Position numbers and translations under genes: made by a program. Shown here one piece after another: positions 60,366 through 64,000 of a DNA stretch of 64,000 bases (the stretch's first letter is position 1; each line of letters begins with the position of its first letter). The notes beneath the pieces were generated by a model. The model made no database searches and was not told the origin of the DNA. It saw nothing but the letters and a program-made list of their open reading frames with translations. This stretch comes from Pseudomonas chlororaphis subsp. aurantiaca (lineage in GTDB: Bacteria > Pseudomonadota > Gammaproteobacteria > Pseudomonadales > Pseudomonadaceae): positions 310,001 to 374,000 of the forward strand of contig NZ_CP059162.1 in the NCBI RefSeq assembly GCF_013466605.1, written 5' to 3'.

Positions 60366-61766
60366 TCAATCGATGTCGTCGCTACCAGAACTGGCGCTGC
60401 TGTCGCCGAAGCTCAGGCCGTGTTTGCGCAGTTTGTCATGCAGGGTCTTGCGTGGAATACCCAAGGCTTCGGCAAGGCTGCGCAGCGAGTTGTGGGAGCG
60501 GGCCAGCTCGGCGGCGATCAGGCTCTTTTCGAAGTTTTCCACCTGTTCGCTCAGGCCACCCTCGACCCGCGTCGGCGCCGGTTGCGGGGTGCCATCCGGC
60601 GCGCTGTTGTCCAGGGCCAGCTCCAGGCCGAGGGCGAAGCGTTCGGCGGCGTTCTGCAGTTCGCGCACATTGCCCGGCCAGTTGTGGCGCAGCAGCAGGG
60701 CGCGTTGCCCCGGTTGCAGTTCGTGGGGCGGCAGGCCGTGGCGGGCGCTGGCCTCGTCAGCGAAATGCTGGAACAGAAGCAAGGCGTCTTCGCCGCGCTC
60801 GCGCAACGGTGGAATGCGCAGCGGCGCGACATTCAGGCGGTAGTAGAGGTCGGCGCGGAAGCGTCCCTGGTCGGCCGCCTGGCGCAGGTCTTCCTTGGTC
60901 GCGGCGATGATGCGGATGTCCAGCGGGATCAGTTGATTGCCGCCCAGGCGCTCCACCACCCGCTCCTGCAGCATGCGCAGCAGCTTGACCTGTACATCCA
61001 GGCTCATGCTTTCGATTTCATCGAGGAACAGCGTGCCGCCGTTGGCGAATTCGAACTTGCCGATGCGGCGTTTCTGCGCGCCGGTAAAGGCCCCCGGCTC
61101 GTGGCCGAACAGTTCGCTTTCGACCACCGATTCGGCCAGGGCGCCGGCGTTGATCGCCACGAACGGACCGTTGCGCCGACTCGACAGGTCGTGCAGCGCT
61201 CGCGCCACCACTTCCTTGCCGGCGCCGGTCTCGCCGAGGATCAGCACGTCGGCCTTGGTCGCCGCCAGGGCGCCGATCTGCTCGCGCAGACGCCGCATCG
61301 GCGCGGACAGCCCGACCAGCCGCGCGCTGAGCTCCTGGCGGTCGCTCAGGGCCAGGCGCAGGCTGCGGTTGTCCAGGACCAGGCGGCGCAGCGCCAGGGC
61401 CCGGCGCACGCTGTCGAGCAGGGCATCGCTGGCGAAGGGTTTCTCCAGGAAGTCATAAGCCCCGGCGCGCATCGCCTGCACCGCCAGCGGCACATCGCCG
61501 TGGCCGGTGATCAACAGCACTGGCAGCTCAGGGTCCTGGCCGTGCAGCTCGCTGAGCAGCTCGAGGCCGTCCATGCCGGGCATGCGGATGTCGCTGACCA
61601 CTACGCCCGGCCAGTCGCGCTCCAGGCGCGTGGCCAGGCCCTGGGCTTCACCCAGCGGCAGGATCTTCAGCCCGGCCAGGTCCAGGGTCTGGCTCAGGGC
61701 CTGGCGCAGGTGCGGATCGTCGTCGATCAGCACTACCTGCACGTCGCTGGTGATCGGTGTACTCAT
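60366..61766 (-). CDS. dctD: C4-dicarboxylate response regulator DctD (sigma-54 activator)
   Basis: 466 residues. Receiver domain with Asp59 in VVVSDIRMPGMDG; AAA+ sigma-54 interaction domain (about 150-385) with Walker A GETGAGKE, the sigma-54 contact GAFTGA and Walker B GGTLFLDEIESM; Fis-type helix-turn-helix at the end (LRSLAEALGIPRKTLHDKLR). It activates C4-dicarboxylate transporter genes with RpoN. Its ATG overlaps the dctB stop by 4 nt. Confidence 0.92.
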   Translation of the reverse strand: MSTPITSDVQVVLIDDDPHLRQALSQTLDLAGLKILPLGEAQGLATRLERDWPGVVVSDIRMPGMDGLELLSELHGQDPELPVLLITGHGDVPLAVQAMRAGAYDFLEKPFASDALLDSVRRALALRRLVLDNRSLRLALSDRQELSARLVGLSAPMRRLREQIGALAATKADVLILGETGAGKEVVARALHDLSSRRNGPFVAINAGALAESVVESELFGHEPGAFTGAQKRRIGKFEFANGGTLFLDEIESMSLDVQVKLLRMLQERVVERLGGNQLIPLDIRIIAATKEDLRQAADQGRFRADLYYRLNVAPLRIPPLRERGEDALLLFQHFADEASARHGLPPHELQPGQRALLLRHNWPGNVRELQNAAERFALGLELALDNSAPDGTPQPAPTRVEGGLSEQVENFEKSLIAAELARSHNSLRSLAEALGIPRKTLHDKLRKHGLSFGDSSASSGSDDID

Positions 61767-63571
61767 ACGCTGCGGTCCTCGGACGGTTGCAGGCTCACTC
61801 CCGGCGCGCCGGCGCGCAGCCTCAGGGTAATCAGGGCGCCGCCTTCGCGGTGGTTGGAGAACGACAGTTCACCGCCAAAGGCGCGCATCAGGGTGTCGCA
61901 GATCGCCAGGCCCAGGCCAAGGCCCTGGGTGCGGGTCTTGGTGGTGTAGAAAGGCTCGCCGGCGCGGCCCAGGGCCTCCATGCAGAAGCCCGGGCCGTTG
62001 TCGCGAATGTACAGATTGACGCCCGTGGCGGTGGATTCGGCACTCAGCCAGAGTTTGCGCGGCGGGCCTTTTTCGGTCAGCGCATCCAGGGCGTTGGCCA
62101 GCAGGTTGCCGAGCACCTGGCGCAACCGCGTCTCCCCGGCCTCGACCCACAGGGTGGCCGCCGGCAGGTCGCGGATCAGCTCCACTTCCATCGCCCGTCG
62201 GCGCTTGGCCAGCAGCGCCAGGGCATCGTCCAGCGCCGGTTGCAGGGCAACGCTTTCCGGCGCGTGGCGGTCGCGGCGGGCAAAGGCGCGCAGGTGGGCG
62301 ATGATCGAGGCCATGCGCCCGGTCAATTCGCTGATCAGCTTGAGGTTGCCGCGGGCGTCCTCGGTGCGCTGATGGTCCAGCAGCACCTCGGCGTTTTCCG
62401 CGTAGCTGCGGATCGCCGCCAGTGGCTGGTTGAGTTCATGGCTGATGCTCGCCGACATGGTGCCCAGGGCCGAGAGCTTGCCGGCCTGCACCAGGTCGTC
62501 CTGGGCGCGCACCAGTTCCTGCTGGGCGTGCTCGCGCTCCAGCACTTCCTGCCTGAGGCGACGGTTGAGGCCTTCCAGGTCGCTGGTACGTTCGGCCACG
62601 CGCATTTCCAGCTCGCGCCGGGCCTTGGCTTCGAAGGCGATGCGCTCCAGGTAGTGGCGACGGCGCTGCATCATCAGCCCGAGCAACAGCATCAGCACCA
62701 GCAGCGTGGCGCCGCCCACCGCCACCACCGTGCGCACCGGGCGGTCGATCAGGGTGCGCGGGGCCAGGATGCTCACGCTCCAGCCGGTTTCGTCGATCTG
62801 TCGGGTCTGGGTCAGCCAGGCGCTGGAGTCGAGGTTCAACGGCCGTGGATCGCGGGTCGGGTAGGGCTGGATGGCGACTATGGCCTTGCTTTCTTCTTCG
62901 CTCAGCGGACGGGTCGAGCGGAAGCGCCATTCTGCCCGCGAGGTGAGAATCACCACGCCATTGTGGTCGGTGACCACCAGTTGCTCAGGGGTCTTGCCCC
63001 AGAGGCTTTCGGTGTGGTCCAGGTCGACCTTGACCACCAGCACGCCGATGATTTTCTCGCCGTTGCGCACGGCGGCGGCGAAGAAATAACCACGCTTGGC
63101 CGAGGTGGTGCCCAGGCCGAAGAAGCGCCCCAGGCGCCCGGCCATGGCCTCGCTGAAATACGGGCGGAAGGAGAAGTTACGGCCGACAAAACTGTCGTGT
63201 TTGTCCCAGTTGGACGCCGCCAGGGTATTGCCGGAGGTGTCCATCAGGTACATCACTTCGGCCCCGGTCTGGGCGCTGATGTTTTTCAGCAGGCGGTTGG
63301 CGTTGCCCTGGGTCACGCCGTCGTCCGGCGCACCGAGAACTGCACGCAATGCCGGCAGCTCGCCGAGAATCTGCGGCAGCACTTCATAGCGGTGCAGGGT
63401 GCCCAGCAGGTTGGCGACGTAGAGGTCGAGGGTCTGGCGGTTCTGGCCCGCCAGTTCGCTGCGGTAATAACGCTCGGCCAGGTGCTCCAGCGGCCACAGC
63501 AGCGGCGCCAGGCACAGGGCCAGCAAAGCCAGGCTACGCCAGCGGGGGCGTCGGGGGAGAGGTGGGGTCAT
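61763..63571 (-). CDS. dctB: C4-dicarboxylate sensor kinase DctB
   Basis: 602-residue membrane kinase. Helices at about 12-30 and 283-305 enclose a periplasmic double-PAS/Cache sensor of about 250 residues (dicarboxylate-binding in DctB: VMYLMDTSGNTLAASNW, GRFFGLGTTSAKRGYFFA). A coiled coil follows (about 310-370), then H-box SISHELNQPLAAIRSYAENA and ATPase boxes NLLANALDAL, DNGPGF, GLGLGLAI. No transporter gene of the dct system lies in the window. Confidence 0.93.
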   Translation of the reverse strand: MTPPLPRRPRWRSLALLALCLAPLLWPLEHLAERYYRSELAGQNRQTLDLYVANLLGTLHRYEVLPQILGELPALRAVLGAPDDGVTQGNANRLLKNISAQTGAEVMYLMDTSGNTLAASNWDKHDSFVGRNFSFRPYFSEAMAGRLGRFFGLGTTSAKRGYFFAAAVRNGEKIIGVLVVKVDLDHTESLWGKTPEQLVVTDHNGVVILTSRAEWRFRSTRPLSEEESKAIVAIQPYPTRDPRPLNLDSSAWLTQTRQIDETGWSVSILAPRTLIDRPVRTVVAVGGATLLVLMLLLGLMMQRRRHYLERIAFEAKARRELEMRVAERTSDLEGLNRRLRQEVLEREHAQQELVRAQDDLVQAGKLSALGTMSASISHELNQPLAAIRSYAENAEVLLDHQRTEDARGNLKLISELTGRMASIIAHLRAFARRDRHAPESVALQPALDDALALLAKRRRAMEVELIRDLPAATLWVEAGETRLRQVLGNLLANALDALTEKGPPRKLWLSAESTATGVNLYIRDNGPGFCMEALGRAGEPFYTTKTRTQGLGLGLAICDTLMRAFGGELSFSNHREGGALITLRLRAGAPGVSLQPSEDRSV

Positions 63572-63607
63572 GAGAGCCGTGCGCCTGTGAGTACAAGCGC
63601 ATTATGC

Positions 63608-64000
63608 CTAGCCCTGCCCGGCAAGACACTCGTGCAATGCGCTGCGCCACTCAGGCTGGACCACGCTCCACTCTCGCGCCAGGCGGCTGCAGTCGAGGCG
63701 GGAGTTCAGGGGGCGCGGTGCGGGTGTCGGATAGGCGCTGGAGGGGATTGCCTCCAGGGTCGCGCAGGCCTTGCCCCGGGCCAACAGGTGTTCGCCGATG
63801 GCCGTGGCGAAGCCGAACCAGGAGGTCTCGCCACCAGCGGTCAGGTGGTAGGTCCCCCATTCTCCTGGCTTGCCCGCCTGCCAGCGCTCGATCAGCGCGG
63901 CGGTGCTGGCGGCGATGGTGCTGGCCCAGGTCGGCGCGCCGATCTGGTCGGCCACCACGCGTAAGTGCGGTTTTTCCTGCAACAGGCGTTGCATGGTCAG
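63608..64000 (-). CDS. rmlD: dTDP-4-dehydrorhamnose reductase (3' part, runs off right edge)
   Basis: The C-terminal 130 residues of RmlD, last step of dTDP-L-rhamnose synthesis for LPS or exopolysaccharide. Diagnostic strings: LRVVADQIGAPTWASTIA (RmlD GxPT motif), GTYHLTAGGETSWFGFA and RPLNSRLDCSRLAREW. The frame continues past 64000 through Leu-Thr before the internal Met, so the ATG at 63992-63994 is not the start. In P. aeruginosa the rml genes also lie next to dctBD. Confidence 0.9.
   Translation of the reverse strand: MTMQRLLQEKPHLRVVADQIGAPTWASTIAASTAALIERWQAGKPGEWGTYHLTAGGETSWFGFATAIGEHLLARGKACATLEAIPSSAYPTPAPRPLNSRLDCSRLAREWSVVQPEWRSALHECLAGQG

Overview
The window looks like chromosomal DNA from a fluorescens-lineage Pseudomonas. 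The DNA is GC-rich and carries two families of Pseudomonas-type REP palindromes between genes. Gene order from gshA to rmlD closely follows what I recall of the PA5203-PA5162 stretch of P. aeruginosa: gshA, thioesterase, tex, amgRS (ompR/envZ), rimK, hslR, hslO, pckA ... fdhD, kbp, yrfG, nudE, cysQ, dctBD, rmlD. The core tex-ompR-envZ-hslR-hslO-pckA set is also clustered in E. coli. No tRNA, rRNA, CRISPR array, intact prophage or insertion sequence was seen.

Layout. 1-6.2 kb: the 5' end of a RecF/SMC-like ATPase gene, then a divergent triABC-type RND efflux operon with two lipoprotein adaptors. 6.3-18.8 kb: mostly sulfur acquisition. It holds a methyltransferase, metQNI, an FMN-dependent monooxygenase with two tandem SfnB-type oxidoreductases, a cystine/cysteine ABC transporter (tcyJLN-like), D-cysteine desulfhydrase and a serine acetyltransferase. 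19-26.2 kb: the choline transporter betT behind a perfect BetI-like operator, a small membrane/DoxX/SDR operon with a divergent LysR regulator, a hicAB locus whose toxin gene is frameshifted, a 586-base stretch without a recognisable gene, and an aldo/keto reductase. 26.4-30.1 kb: tauABCD for taurine. 30.3-43.2 kb: the conserved stress and core block gshA-thioesterase-tex // amgRS // rimBK, hslR, PAP2, hslO, pckA.

43.3-45.2 kb: an accessory bacteriocin locus. A short S-type-pyocin-like protein carries a colicin-E3-type rRNase domain and is coupled to an immunity gene. Behind it lies the frameshifted remnant of an unrelated Im2/Im9-type DNase immunity gene. 45.4-64 kb: a secreted YfaP/TPR protein and a polysaccharide deacetylase, recQ, a hydroxyacyl-CoA dehydrogenase with a thioesterase, a glycine-zipper protein, a YdeP-type molybdopterin oxidoreductase with FdhD and a LysR regulator, kbp, yrfG, nudE, cysQ, a YiiD-type thioesterase, dctDB, and the 3' part of rmlD running off the right edge.

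How the parts connect. Taurine, sulfones or sulfonates, cystine and methionine are all feeds for cysteine. Three of these operons share an AT-rich upstream motif (TAAAAAT followed by AT-rich sequence), which suggests one sulfur-starvation regulator. GshA uses the cysteine and CysQ clears PAP from sulfate assimilation. AmgRS, Tex, HslR, HslO, RimK, Kbp and BetT point to envelope, heat, redox and osmotic stress management. The most unusual parts are the bacteriocin locus with its immunity relic, the broken hicA, the betT leader ORF, the shared sulfur promoter motif, and REP elements inserted inside otherwise tight operons.
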